Assembly (NCBI GenBank): GCA_945874515.1
Contig: CAMCHA010000001.1
Location: 1-26,776 of the forward strand
From: Asaia bogorensis
GTDB lineage: Bacteria > Pseudomonadota > Alphaproteobacteria > Acetobacterales > Acetobacteraceae
DNA length: 26,776 nucleotides
Direction of reading: 5' to 3'
A program made the position numbers and the translations under genes. Shown here one piece after another: positions 1 to 7,609 of this stretch. Within the stretch, counting starts at the first letter, position 1, and every line of letters starts with the position of its first letter. The notes under the pieces are model-generated. The model was not told the origin of the DNA, did no database searches, and saw only the letters and a program-made list of their open reading frames with translations.

Positions 1-567
1 GTGCCGCCCTTCCCCGTTGTATTCTCCAAACCCCATACCGCCATCATCGCAATCAATGAGCCGATCCTGAGCCATTTGGACCCGACGGGTGGCCTGGATT
101 ATGAAGGCGAATTGGGGATTGTGATCGGTACGGGCGGGCGCGGCATTTCCAAGGCAGCCGCATTGTCGCATGTGTTTGGCTACACCATCATCAATGACGT
201 AACAGCGCGACATTTGCAGAAGCGCCATAGCCAATGGGTTTTGGGCAAGGGCCTGGATAGCTTCTGCCCCATGGGACCCGCCATTCTGACCGCCGATGAA
301 GCGCCCGATCCCACCAAACTTCGCCTAATCACCCATGTGAATGGCGAAAAGCGCCAGGATTCCTTGGTGGCGGATTTGATCTTTGACGTGCCAACATTGA
401 TCGAGGCAATCAGTGCCGCCATTACACTCGAGCCCGGCGATGTGATTGCCACCGGCACGCCGGTTGGTGTTGGCATTGGCTTCACCCCGCCGAAATTCCT
501 GCAAAAAGGCGATGTGGTGCGGATTGAAATCAGCGGGATCGGTGTTTTGGAAAATCCCGTCGCGTAA
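1..567 (+). CDS. Fumarylacetoacetate hydrolase (FAH) family protein, 5' truncated
   Basis: The C-terminal FAH domain is visible. The segment DYEGELGIVIG carries the paired acidic metal ligands (E35 and E37 in the visible numbering), and IINDVTARHLQ supplies the third (D66). A glycine-rich end, VIATGTPVGVGIGF, is typical of the family. These enzymes use Mg2+ or Mn2+ to cleave or hydrate beta-diketo and 2-oxo acids (fumarylpyruvate, acylpyruvate, 2-hydroxyhepta-2,4-dienedioate types) in aromatic or sugar-acid catabolism. The visible 188 residues are shorter than the usual 220 to 300 or so. The GTG at base 1 is probably an internal codon, because the first residues look like the substrate-lid and lead-in segment seen before the catalytic core. 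The stop is 24 bases before the next gene, a Bug receptor, suggesting one operon. The exact substrate cannot be read from the sequence. Confidence 0.88.
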   Translation: MPPFPVVFSKPHTAIIAINEPILSHLDPTGGLDYEGELGIVIGTGGRGISKAAALSHVFGYTIINDVTARHLQKRHSQWVLGKGLDSFCPMGPAILTADEAPDPTKLRLITHVNGEKRQDSLVADLIFDVPTLIEAISAAITLEPGDVIATGTPVGVGIGFTPPKFLQKGDVVRIEISGIGVLENPVA

Positions 568-591
568 ACAAAAAACAGGGAGAATAAAAAC

Positions 592-1563
592 ATGAAAAGA
601 CGCACTCTTCTGACCGGGGCAGCGGCGCTACCTTTTGCCATGCCGGTAATGGCGCAGGAAAACTACCCATCCCGCGCTGTTTCCATGGTGGTCGCCTTCC
701 CACCTGGCGGGCAAGCCGATGTGGTGGGCCGCCCCGCCGCGGCCACGCTGGAACGAATTTGGCGCCAGCCGGTACCGATCACCAATCGCGGCGGCGCGGC
801 GGGCGAAATCGGCAATGGTTTTGTCGCCCGCAGCACGCCCGATGGCTATACGCTGCTCATGGGCCTTTCTTCCATGACCTTCCTGCCGGAAGCAGCGCGC
901 ATCAATGGCCGCACGCCGGCCTATACGCCTGAGATGCTGACGCCGATTGCGTTATTCTCCGCTGATCCCACCGTGCTGGTGGTGCCGGCATCCAGCCCCA
1001 TTCGCACGATTGAGGAATTCATCGCCGAAGCAAAAGCCAAGCCCGGCCAGATCGCCTATTCGTCAGCGGGCAATTACTCCGCTTTGCATGTGCCGATGGC
1101 GATGCTGTCCCAGGCGGCGGGGATTGAGATGCTGCATGTGCCCTTCCAGGGCGGCGGGCCGGCGCTGACGGCGATTTTGAGCGGGCAGGTGCAGGCGCTT
1201 TCCTCAGGCCCCGGTCCGGTGGCGCAGCATGTGCGCGATGGCCGGCTACGTGCGCTCGCCACTTGGGGTCGTCAGCGCCTCAAGGGTTTTGACGATGTGC
1301 CGACGCTGGTGGAAAAAGGTTTCTCGGATGTGGAATTCTACATCTGGGTTGGGCTTTTCGCCCCCGCTGGTACGCCGCCCGCCATCATTGACCGCATTCG
1401 TGACGCATCACGCGCCGTGGCGCAGGATGCGGATTTCCAGCGCATCATGGCGGCATCTGGCAATACGCTGGATTACCGCGATGGTGATGCCTTCCGGCGT
1501 TTTTATGATGAGGATGCGGGAAGGTTGCTGCGGGTGATCCGTGCGCTGGGCAAGATTGAATAG
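592..1563 (+). CDS. Bug-type tripartite tricarboxylate transporter substrate-binding protein
   Basis: This is a 323-residue periplasmic receptor of the Bug/TctC family. The N-terminus MKRRTLLTGAAALPFAMPVMAQ is a signal peptide with a twin-arginine-like RR and an AxA-like cleavage site near residue 21. The mature part opens with YPSRAVSMVVAFPPGGQAD, the Bug beta-strand and ligand loop. Later it has NRGGAAGEIGNG, DGYTLLMG and the lid segment VEFYIWVGLFAPAGTP. A strong ribosome site (AGGGAG) lies upstream of the ATG. Such receptors bind small carboxylates or other anionic or amide compounds for TctAB-type carriers or for sensing. It sits between an FAH-family enzyme and an M20 peptidase on the same strand, which hints that its ligand is the substrate of that pathway. 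No TctA or TctB gene is nearby. Confidence 0.93.
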   Translation: MKRRTLLTGAAALPFAMPVMAQENYPSRAVSMVVAFPPGGQADVVGRPAAATLERIWRQPVPITNRGGAAGEIGNGFVARSTPDGYTLLMGLSSMTFLPEAARINGRTPAYTPEMLTPIALFSADPTVLVVPASSPIRTIEEFIAEAKAKPGQIAYSSAGNYSALHVPMAMLSQAAGIEMLHVPFQGGGPALTAILSGQVQALSSGPGPVAQHVRDGRLRALATWGRQRLKGFDDVPTLVEKGFSDVEFYIWVGLFAPAGTPPAIIDRIRDASRAVAQDADFQRIMAASGNTLDYRDGDAFRRFYDEDAGRLLRVIRALGKIE

Positions 1564-1628
1564 CTCTCTTGCCGCAGCGCGCACTCTGACGCAGGCTTGG
1601 GTCTTATTCCAATAAAGTTGAGGATAGC

Positions 1629-2807
1629 ATGACCACCGAAGCCCAAATCACCGCCTGGCTTGCCACACAGCAGGACGCCATGATCGCTGAACTCAAGGAA
1701 ATGGTGAATACCGATGGTGGTTCCTATGACAAGGCAGGCGTGGATCGCACTGGCACCCAGGTAAAGCGCTTCCTGGAGGGTCAGGGCATCGCGGTGGAGG
1801 TAGTGCCGCGCGAAAAGCATGGCGATTGCCTACGCGGCATTGTGCCGGGTGCGCATGAAATCGCTTCCGGCAATCAGCAGAAGAATATCGTGCTGATGGG
1901 GCATCGGGACACGGTTTTCCCGAAGGGCGAACCGGAACGCCGGCCTTTCACCATTCAGGGCAATATCGCCTATGGACCGGGTGTTGCCGATATGAAGGCC
2001 GGCATTGTGATGAATATGTTTGTACTAGCTGCCTTCCATAAATTCGGCGGTGCGCCCGGGCCGCTGGTTGGGCTGTTCACCGGCGATGAGGAAATCGGCA
2101 GCCCCGAAGGCCGCCCGGTCATTGAAAATGAGGCACGCAGCGCGCGTGTTGTCTTCAATAGTGAACCGGGCCGGCCTTCCGGCAATGTGGTGACGGGGCG
2201 CAAGGGTGGTGTATTTTCCGTGGTGGATATTGAAGGCAAGGCCGCGCATTCCGGCGGTAACTTCGAAGCCGGCATCAGCGCGATTGGCGAAGCCGCGCAA
2301 AAGATTGTCGCCATTCATGCGCTGACCGACCTCAAGCGCGGCATCACGCTGAATGTCGGGCTGGTGAACGGTGGGCAGAGCGTGAATACCGTCGCCCCCG
2401 CCTGCCAATTCCAGATTGATTTGCGCTATGTGGAATTGGCGGATCGGGATGAGGTTGTGGGCAAGCTGCATGACATTGTCACGAAATCCTTTGTGCCCGG
2501 CACCAAGGCAAAGCTGGTCATCAAGGGCGAATTCCTGCCGCTGAATGCAACGCCTGCAAGTGAACGCGTCTTCGCGCTTTATAAGGGCGCGGCAGCCGAT
2601 AGCGGCTTGCAAGTGAGCGGCGAATTTTCCGGCGGCTGCGCGGATAGCGGTTTTACGGCCGCGATTGGCGCGCCCACCATCTGCGCGGTCGGCCCCGTGG
2701 GCGGCAAGGCGCATAGCCCGGAAGAATATCTGGAAATTGACAGCATGATCCCGCGCGCCCAGGCAATGGCGCGCGCCATCATGCGGCTGGAAAAGGCGGG
2801 GCTGTAA
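1629..2807 (+). CDS. M20 family metallopeptidase (glutamate carboxypeptidase-like)
   Basis: This 392-residue cytoplasmic-type M20/ArgE/CPG2-like hydrolase lacks a signal peptide. All expected di-zinc residues are visible: GHRDTVFPKG (H92, with catalytic-support D94), GPGVADMKAG (D121), TGDEEIGSPE (general base E154 and ligand E155), NSEPGR (E179) and KAHSPEEYL (H362). The AHSGG segment at 206-210 supplies the conserved dimerisation-domain histidine. The family removes C-terminal Glu, deacylates amino acids or hydrolyses related amides. The start is supported by GAGGA five bases upstream. It follows the Bug receptor by 65 bases and may share its transcript with the FAH gene, so an imported N-acyl or peptide-like compound is a reasonable but unproven substrate. 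The reading frame ends inside a hairpin at 2798-2814. Confidence 0.92.
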   Translation: MTTEAQITAWLATQQDAMIAELKEMVNTDGGSYDKAGVDRTGTQVKRFLEGQGIAVEVVPREKHGDCLRGIVPGAHEIASGNQQKNIVLMGHRDTVFPKGEPERRPFTIQGNIAYGPGVADMKAGIVMNMFVLAAFHKFGGAPGPLVGLFTGDEEIGSPEGRPVIENEARSARVVFNSEPGRPSGNVVTGRKGGVFSVVDIEGKAAHSGGNFEAGISAIGEAAQKIVAIHALTDLKRGITLNVGLVNGGQSVNTVAPACQFQIDLRYVELADRDEVVGKLHDIVTKSFVPGTKAKLVIKGEFLPLNATPASERVFALYKGAAADSGLQVSGEFSGGCADSGFTAAIGAPTICAVGPVGGKAHSPEEYLEIDSMIPRAQAMARAIMRLEKAGL

Positions 2808-2814
2808 CAGCCCC
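2798..2814. terminator. Short perfect hairpin at the convergent gene ends
   Basis: GGGGCTG (2798-2804) and CAGCCCC (2808-2814) form a perfect 7-bp GC-rich stem. The three-base loop is the TAA stop codon of the M20 gene. The convergent Bug gene ends six bases further on, so the hairpin could serve transcripts from either side. No T-run follows it, so calling it a terminator is an inference from the stem and its place. Confidence 0.4.
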
Positions 2815-2819
2815 TGCCC

Positions 2820-3791
2820 TTACCCCACGCGCCAGGGGCGCACCTGCCAAAGCTGCTTCAGCCGATCATCCACGGATTGCGCAAAGGCGCGGTATTCTGC
2901 GCCGACAAGGGTATTGAGCGGCATGAAATTGCGTGCCGCTTCGCGCTTGAAATTCTCATCTGCCAGCGCAGTGCGGAAGGCCGCCTCAAGACGCGCTACA
3001 ATGGCGGGCGGCATATTGGGCGGGCCGACAATGCCGCGGCTGGCGCCATGCACCAGGTCAAAGCCCAATTCGCGGAAAGTGGGTACATCGGCTGCTTCCG
3101 GCTGACGCGCCGCGGCGGCTTGCGCCAGCATGCGCACCTTGCCTTCGCGCGCCAATTGCAGCGCGTCATTCACATTGATCGCCGCTACATCCATATTGCC
3201 GCCGAGCAATTGCGGAATAAGCGGCGCCGCGCCGGCAAAGGGCACCTGGATCATCGGCTTGAGGCCGGCCAGCGCTTCAAAATGCAGCACGAAAAGATGA
3301 TCATCACTGCCGATGCCGGTGGTGGCATAGGTGATCTGTTCTGGCCGAGCCTTCGCCACCGCCACCAGATCCTGCAAGGACTTTAGCGGGCTATCGGCGC
3401 GCACGTAAAAGCAATTGGCGTCTTCAACGATGTTGCAGATGAAGGTGAAATCCATGGCGCGGTAACGCACCTGGCGTTCCAGCGGAATGGCGTTATGCGC
3501 GGGGATGGTGGTGGCGCCGATCGTGTAGCCATCAGCCGCGGCGTTGAAGGTGGCTTCCAGCCCGATCTGCCCAGCAGCCCCGGTGCGGTTGATCGTCACC
3601 GGGCGAAGGCCCGGAATCTGCGCCGCCACCAACGGCATGACCAAGCGTGTCATGATATCCACACCGCCACCGGCGGGGAAAGGCACAATCACTTCCATGG
3701 GCTTGTCACCCGGCCAGGCGGTTTGCGCCTGAGTGATGGCCGGGGTGGCGAGCAGGCTTGCGGATGCCAAAAGGCTACGGCGATTGATCAT
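2820..3791 (-). CDS. Bug-type substrate-binding protein, tandem copy 1
   Basis: This is a 323-residue periplasmic receptor with the signal peptide MINRRSLLASASLLATPAIT and cleavage near AQA. The ligand loop VIVPFPAGGGVD is canonical, followed by NRTGAAGQIGLEATFNAA and DGYTIGATT. The start at 3791 is chosen because GGGAGGAATAATC gives a strong ribosome site there and the signal peptide begins at that Met. A longer in-frame extension upstream has no such features and overlaps the neighbouring gene. It is very similar to the next gene (3856-4824): both carry TFRELGFDLVHGASRGI and DFTFICN with VEDANCFYVR, pointing to tandem duplication. It is the distal member of a three-receptor - strand array, with a 64-base spacer from the preceding gene. 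The ligand is unknown. Confidence 0.93.
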   Translation of the reverse strand: MINRRSLLASASLLATPAITQAQTAWPGDKPMEVIVPFPAGGGVDIMTRLVMPLVAAQIPGLRPVTINRTGAAGQIGLEATFNAAADGYTIGATTIPAHNAIPLERQVRYRAMDFTFICNIVEDANCFYVRADSPLKSLQDLVAVAKARPEQITYATTGIGSDDHLFVLHFEALAGLKPMIQVPFAGAAPLIPQLLGGNMDVAAINVNDALQLAREGKVRMLAQAAAARQPEAADVPTFRELGFDLVHGASRGIVGPPNMPPAIVARLEAAFRTALADENFKREAARNFMPLNTLVGAEYRAFAQSVDDRLKQLWQVRPWRVG

Positions 3792-3855
3792 GATTATTCC
3801 TCCCTGAGTTTTCAAAAATCTAGCTGCACAGCACCCAAAGCCGCAAGAGCCAGCA

Positions 3856-4824
3856 CTATTCCCGCCAAGGGCGCACGCGCCAGAGCCGTTGCAGATCGGC
3901 GAAGGAACGCTCGGCGAATGCCTTGTATTCCGCACCAAACATCGGATTGAGCGGCATAAAGACCCGCGCGGCTTCGCGCTTGAATTCCTCACTCACCAAG
4001 ACCACGCGCGCTGCGGCGATCAGCTTTTCGGTGACGTGCTGCGGCATATTGGGCGGGCCCAGAATCCCACGGCTTGCGCCATGCACCAGATCAAAGCCCA
4101 ACTCACGAAAGGTCGGGGTATCGGGCGCATCCGGCGCGCGCCGGGCGGCCGCTTGCGCCAGAATGCGGAGCTTGCCGTCGCGCACCAATGGCAACGCATC
4201 ATAAACATTCAGCGCCGCGATATCGAGATTCCCGCCCAGAAGCTGCGGCAAAAGCGGCGCAGTACCCGTGAAGGGCACGCTGATCATTTTTTGCAGCCCG
4301 GCCAATTCTTCGAAATGCAGCGCAAAAAGATGGTCATCGCTGCCGATACCGGTATTGCCGCAGCTTAACTGCCCAGGTCGCGCCTTGGCTGCAGCCACCA
4401 GATCCTGCAAGGATTTGAAAGGGCTTTCGACGCGCACGTAAAAGCAATTCGCATCTTCCACCACATTGCAGATGAAGGTAAAATCAAGCGGGAGATAGCG
4501 CACCTGACGTTCGATCGGGAAGGCGTTATGCGCGGGGAAAGTGGTGGCACCCAGCGTATAGCCATCCCGCGCCGCATTGAAGGTCGCTTCCAGCCCAATC
4601 TGCCCGCCAGCACCGGGGCGGTTCAGCACAACAACGCGCATACCCGGGATTTGTTGCGCGATAAGCGGCATCACCAGGCGTGTCATGGCATCCACACCAC
4701 CGCCCGCTGCGGAAAGCACAATCACCTCCACCGGCCGTTCATTTGGCCAGGCGGTTTGCGCGGATAGGATCGTGGGGCTTGCCAGTAAGGGGCTGGCGGC
4801 CAGCAGGGTACGACGCGAAATCAT
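3856..4824 (-). CDS. Bug-type substrate-binding protein, tandem copy 2
   Basis: This is a 322-residue periplasmic receptor closely related to its downstream neighbour at 2820-3791. It has the signal peptide MISRRTLLAASPLLASPTILSAQ, then the Bug fold with NRPGAGGQIGLEATFNAA and TFRELGFDLVHGASRGI. The ribosome site GGAG lies eight bases before the ATG. The ligand-loop sequence is VIVLSAAGGGVD, where the other copies and most of the family have VIVPFPxGGGVD. The PFP-to-LSA change lies in the loop that contacts the ligand carboxylate in characterised Bug proteins, so specificity may have shifted. It lies 24 bases downstream of the third receptor and is probably cotranscribed with it. Confidence 0.92.
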   Translation of the reverse strand: MISRRTLLAASPLLASPTILSAQTAWPNERPVEVIVLSAAGGGVDAMTRLVMPLIAQQIPGMRVVVLNRPGAGGQIGLEATFNAARDGYTLGATTFPAHNAFPIERQVRYLPLDFTFICNVVEDANCFYVRVESPFKSLQDLVAAAKARPGQLSCGNTGIGSDDHLFALHFEELAGLQKMISVPFTGTAPLLPQLLGGNLDIAALNVYDALPLVRDGKLRILAQAAARRAPDAPDTPTFRELGFDLVHGASRGILGPPNMPQHVTEKLIAAARVVLVSEEFKREAARVFMPLNPMFGAEYKAFAERSFADLQRLWRVRPWRE

Positions 4825-4848
4825 GTTTATTCTCCGATATTGGGCGTT

Positions 4849-5820
4849 TCAGCGCTTCCAGGGTCTGCGGGCGAAAAGGGCGCGCACCGCTTCGCCTTCT
4901 GCCAGCACCATGGCGCGATATTCAGGCCCGACCAGAGGACGGAGTGGTAGGGAAACCTTCTCAGCTTCCAGCGCGAAGCGGGGATCGGCCAGGGTTTCCC
5001 GGAAGACGGCATCCAGCATCCGCACTACCTCCGCCGGCAGGCCGGGCGGGCCGACAATGCCGCGCGCGCTGCCGATCACCACATCAAGGCCCAATTCGCG
5101 GAAGGTTGGCACCTGTGCAGCTGCGGACCAGCGCGAAGGTGATGCCTGCGCCAGGCAGCGGATACGCCCTTCGCGCATCAGCACAATCCCTTCGCTCATG
5201 TTGAAGGAAGCGACATCCACCGCGCCCGAAAGCAAATCCCGCTGCACTTGTGCCGTGCCATTGAAGGGGGCGTGCAGCGCGCGGATATTGGCCGCTTCTT
5301 CCAAGCCCAGCAGCACAAGATGATCATCCGAACCAACACCGGCGGCACTACCCACGGAAAGCGCTTCCGGCTTTTCGCGCAGGCGCGCCACCAAATCGCC
5401 AAGGCTACGCAGAGGCGAATTGGCCAGCACCCAGAGCCCGCATGGGTCATCTACGATATTGGCGATATAGGTGAATTCCTCGGCCTTCCAGCGCACCTGG
5501 CGTTCCAGCGGTAGCGTGGAGACATTGAGGCTACCTATGGTGCCAAGAGTATAGCCATCTGGCGCGGCATTGAAGATGGCTTCCATACCAAGCTGGCCCG
5601 AAGCGCCGGGGCGATTGCTGATGACAAAACGCACGCCGGGCAGGCGTGGTGTTACCTGGTGCGTCGCGAAACGCGCCACCGAATCTACGCCACCACCAGG
5701 CGGGAAAGGCACAATCACTTCAATGGCGCGATCCACGGGCCAGGCCGCCTTGGCTGAATTGACCCAGGGCATGGCCAGCGCACCGCTACCCAAAACTATC
5801 GCTTGACGCCGTGTGAACAT
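4849..5820 (-). CDS. Bug-type substrate-binding protein, tandem copy 3 (promoter-proximal)
   Basis: This is a 323-residue periplasmic receptor and the first gene of the - strand array. The signal peptide is MFTRRQAIVLGSGALAMPWVNSAKA. The ligand loop VIVPFPPGGGVD is canonical, with NRPGASGQLGMEAIFNAAPDGYT and GSDDHLVLLGLEE aligning with the two downstream copies. It has diverged more than copies 1 and 2 have from each other: where they share EDANCFYVR it has DDPCGLWVL. A strong GGGGAGGGG ribosome site precedes the ATG. The promoter for the array should lie in 5821-5951, shared with the divergent thioesterase gene. Confidence 0.93.
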   Translation of the reverse strand: MFTRRQAIVLGSGALAMPWVNSAKAAWPVDRAIEVIVPFPPGGGVDSVARFATHQVTPRLPGVRFVISNRPGASGQLGMEAIFNAAPDGYTLGTIGSLNVSTLPLERQVRWKAEEFTYIANIVDDPCGLWVLANSPLRSLGDLVARLREKPEALSVGSAAGVGSDDHLVLLGLEEAANIRALHAPFNGTAQVQRDLLSGAVDVASFNMSEGIVLMREGRIRCLAQASPSRWSAAAQVPTFRELGLDVVIGSARGIVGPPGLPAEVVRMLDAVFRETLADPRFALEAEKVSLPLRPLVGPEYRAMVLAEGEAVRALFARRPWKR

Positions 5821-5951
5821 GATTACCCCTCCCCGTGCTTTTCTTTAGAGTGATGTTATCGTTTCAGGCGCCCATGGCAAGAAAATTCACCCGAGCGGTT
5901 TGCCTTACTCGCTGCGCTGTGCATGCTGACGCAGAGCATTAGGGATATGGG

Positions 5952-6407
5952 GTGGGGCAGATGGACGCAGCAACACGGGCGGAATTCCAGGTGGAAGGCC
6001 ATTGGGCCATGGCGCGGCGGCATCGCATTCGCTGGATTCAATGCGATATCTACGCCCATATCAATCATGCCGCCTATCTCACGATGTTTGAGGATATGCG
6101 GATTGATTGGTGGCTTGCCTCGGGCGGGCGGTTTGGGGCGGATGCGGAAGGGCCAGTGGTGGGTTCAATCGAAGCCAAATACCTCCGCCCCGGCCATTTC
6201 AATGAGGATGTGCTGCTGACCGTGCGCGCGGTGAGTTTCCGGCGAAGCTCCTTCATCCATGAATACGGGTTGTGGCGCGATGGGTTATTGTGTTCCGGGC
6301 GCGCCGTTTGCGTGATTGTGAATAACGCGACCGGCGCCAAGGCGCCGATTTCGGATGCGCTACGCCAATTGATGCTGACCCGTGATCAGGCGATTGCCGA
6401 GGGTTAA
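5952..6407 (+). CDS. Acyl-CoA thioesterase, hotdog fold (4HBT/YbgC-like)
   Basis: This 151-residue single-hotdog protein has the 4HBT active-site helix RWIQCDIYAHINHAAYLTMF, with D32, H36 and N38 in the expected D-x-x-x-H-x-N arrangement. Later beta strands (SIEAKYLRPGHFNEDVLLTVRAV and SSFIHEYGLW) match the family. It should hydrolyse acyl-CoA thioesters in the cytosol, with an unknown acyl group. The start is uncertain. GTG at 5952 has AGGG seven bases upstream. ATG at 5961 would give a protein three residues shorter with only a G-run before it. It is monocistronic, divergent from the Bug array and convergent with the fifth Bug gene. Confidence 0.85.
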   Translation: MGQMDAATRAEFQVEGHWAMARRHRIRWIQCDIYAHINHAAYLTMFEDMRIDWWLASGGRFGADAEGPVVGSIEAKYLRPGHFNEDVLLTVRAVSFRRSSFIHEYGLWRDGLLCSGRAVCVIVNNATGAKAPISDALRQLMLTRDQAIAEG

Positions 6408-6419
6408 AAAACGCATGAG

Positions 6420-6431
6420 GCCCTTTCGGGC
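6420..6431 (-). terminator. Weak hairpin with T-run between convergent genes
   Basis: Read on the - strand, GCCC-GAAA-GGGC forms a four-base-pair stem with a stable GNRA-type loop, and a run of six T lies eight bases further on. This would be downstream of the Bug gene that ends at 6453. The gap before the T-run makes it a weak candidate. Confidence 0.25.
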
Positions 6432-6452
6432 GAAGACTATCTCAGCCTCCGC

Positions 6453-7436
6453 TCATTCCGCCACAGCGCCGGAAGCGCGCACCAAAGGTCCCCATCTTTC
6501 GTAATCTGCCCTGACCATGGCTGAATAGGCTTCGCGCGAGATATTGCCTGGCGTCGCATCAAACTCAGCCATGCGTTCCACCACATGAGGTGTCTTCAAA
6601 ACCGCACTCACTTCGCGGTGCAGCCGATCAAGAATGGGCGTTGGAGTCGCACTTGGCATGGAAAGGCCAAACCAGCCATAGCTCACCAAATCGAAACCCT
6701 GTTCGCGAAAGGTAGGGACATCGGGGAAGCTTGGGCTGCGCGATTCGCCTGCGATACCAATGGCGCGAACGGAGCCTTGCTTGATGTGTGCCGCGGCGGA
6801 AGGAAGGCTGTCAGACATGCCGTGCACTTCGCCACCAAGTACGGCCGCCATGGCCGGCCCTGCGCCACGATAGGCCACATGGTTCAGTGTGGCGCCACTG
6901 ATATTGCCGAACAGCACAATCAGCATGTGATTGAGCGAACCGGAGCCTGACGACGCCATGTTCAACCCGCCATTGGTTGCGCGGGCAAGCCGCACCAAAT
7001 CATTCAAGTTCTGGGCAGGCACGCGGTTATTCGTGACAAAAACAAGATGATTGGTCGAAAGCAGCACCACATGGCTGAAGTCACGGATCGGATCATATTG
7101 CACGTTCCGATAAAGCGAGGGCCCGATCGCCATGACAGTGCTGGATGCCAGCACCATCGTGTAGCCATCGGGTTCGGAACGCGCGACATGGGTGGTTGCG
7201 ATGGTGCCGCCAGCCCCGGCACGATTTTCCACAATGACAGGCTGCCCCAAGCGTTCCTGCAAACCCGTCGCAACCAGGCGCGCAATCAAATCCGTTGAAC
7301 CGCCAGGGGCGAAAGTCACCACCAATCGCAGCGGGCGTGATGGCCAGGCAGGGACGATGCTTGGCTGAGCCAGTGAAGCTGGCGCCGCGGCCAAGCCGCC
7401 AAGCCCAATCATTGCTGTCCGACGCGTCATAGCCAT
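6453..7436 (-). CDS. Bug-type tripartite tricarboxylate transporter substrate-binding protein
   Basis: This 327-residue periplasmic receptor is not closely related to the three-gene array. The signal peptide MAMTRRTAMIGLGGLAAAPASLAQ has TRR before a hydrophobic stretch. The mature start WPSRPLRLVVTFAPGGSTDLIARLV is the classic Bug loop, and NRAGAGGTIATTHVARSEPDGYT and GWFGLSMPSATPTPILDRL follow the family pattern. The first ATG is preferred over the one two codons later because GGAGGAGG lies at the right distance. It is divergent from the NDP-forming acyl-CoA synthetase across a 173-base spacer. That arrangement suggests the receptor may capture the acid that the synthetase activates, an inference from position only. 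Confidence 0.93.
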   Translation of the reverse strand: MAMTRRTAMIGLGGLAAAPASLAQPSIVPAWPSRPLRLVVTFAPGGSTDLIARLVATGLQERLGQPVIVENRAGAGGTIATTHVARSEPDGYTMVLASSTVMAIGPSLYRNVQYDPIRDFSHVVLLSTNHLVFVTNNRVPAQNLNDLVRLARATNGGLNMASSGSGSLNHMLIVLFGNISGATLNHVAYRGAGPAMAAVLGGEVHGMSDSLPSAAAHIKQGSVRAIGIAGESRSPSFPDVPTFREQGFDLVSYGWFGLSMPSATPTPILDRLHREVSAVLKTPHVVERMAEFDATPGNISREAYSAMVRADYERWGPLVRASGAVAE

Positions 7437-7550
7437 GGCGTGGCACCTCCTCCGGCTTCAGCGCCAGGCACCAGGGCCTTTCTGCGCCGTTGTTTTGCAC
7501 AGCCTGAAAGCTCTGACGCGGCGCGTCAACTGCCCCCTATGGCGCATAGC

Positions 7551-7596
7551 CATGCGGCAATGCCTATGCTTCAACCTGAGACGGCAATGCCGCATG
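7551..7596. promoter_or_regulatory. Interrupted inverted repeat upstream of the acyl-CoA synthetase gene
   Basis: CATGCGGCAATGCC (7551-7564) and GGCAATGCCGCATG (7583-7596) are inverted copies with one mismatch in 14 and an 18-base spacer. Each arm also contains the near-palindrome GGCAATGCC, so the same core appears twice, 27 bases apart, as direct repeats. The right arm ends at the first base of the Shine-Dalgarno site GAGGGAG (7596-7602). It could be a two-site operator or a leader hairpin controlling ribosome access. Confidence 0.5.
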
Positions 7597-7609
7597 AGGG
7601 AGAAACACC

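Noticed and set aside
3792..3992. In-frame N-terminal extension of Bug copy 1 by 67 codons
   Set aside because: The extension is Cys- and Arg-rich, overlaps the end of the neighbouring receptor gene, and the signal peptide and GGGAGGA site both place the start at 3791.
5821..5951. Promoter boxes in the divergent spacer between the Bug array and the thioesterase
   Set aside because: The spacer must hold promoters, but I found no convincing -35/-10 pair or repeat to assign.
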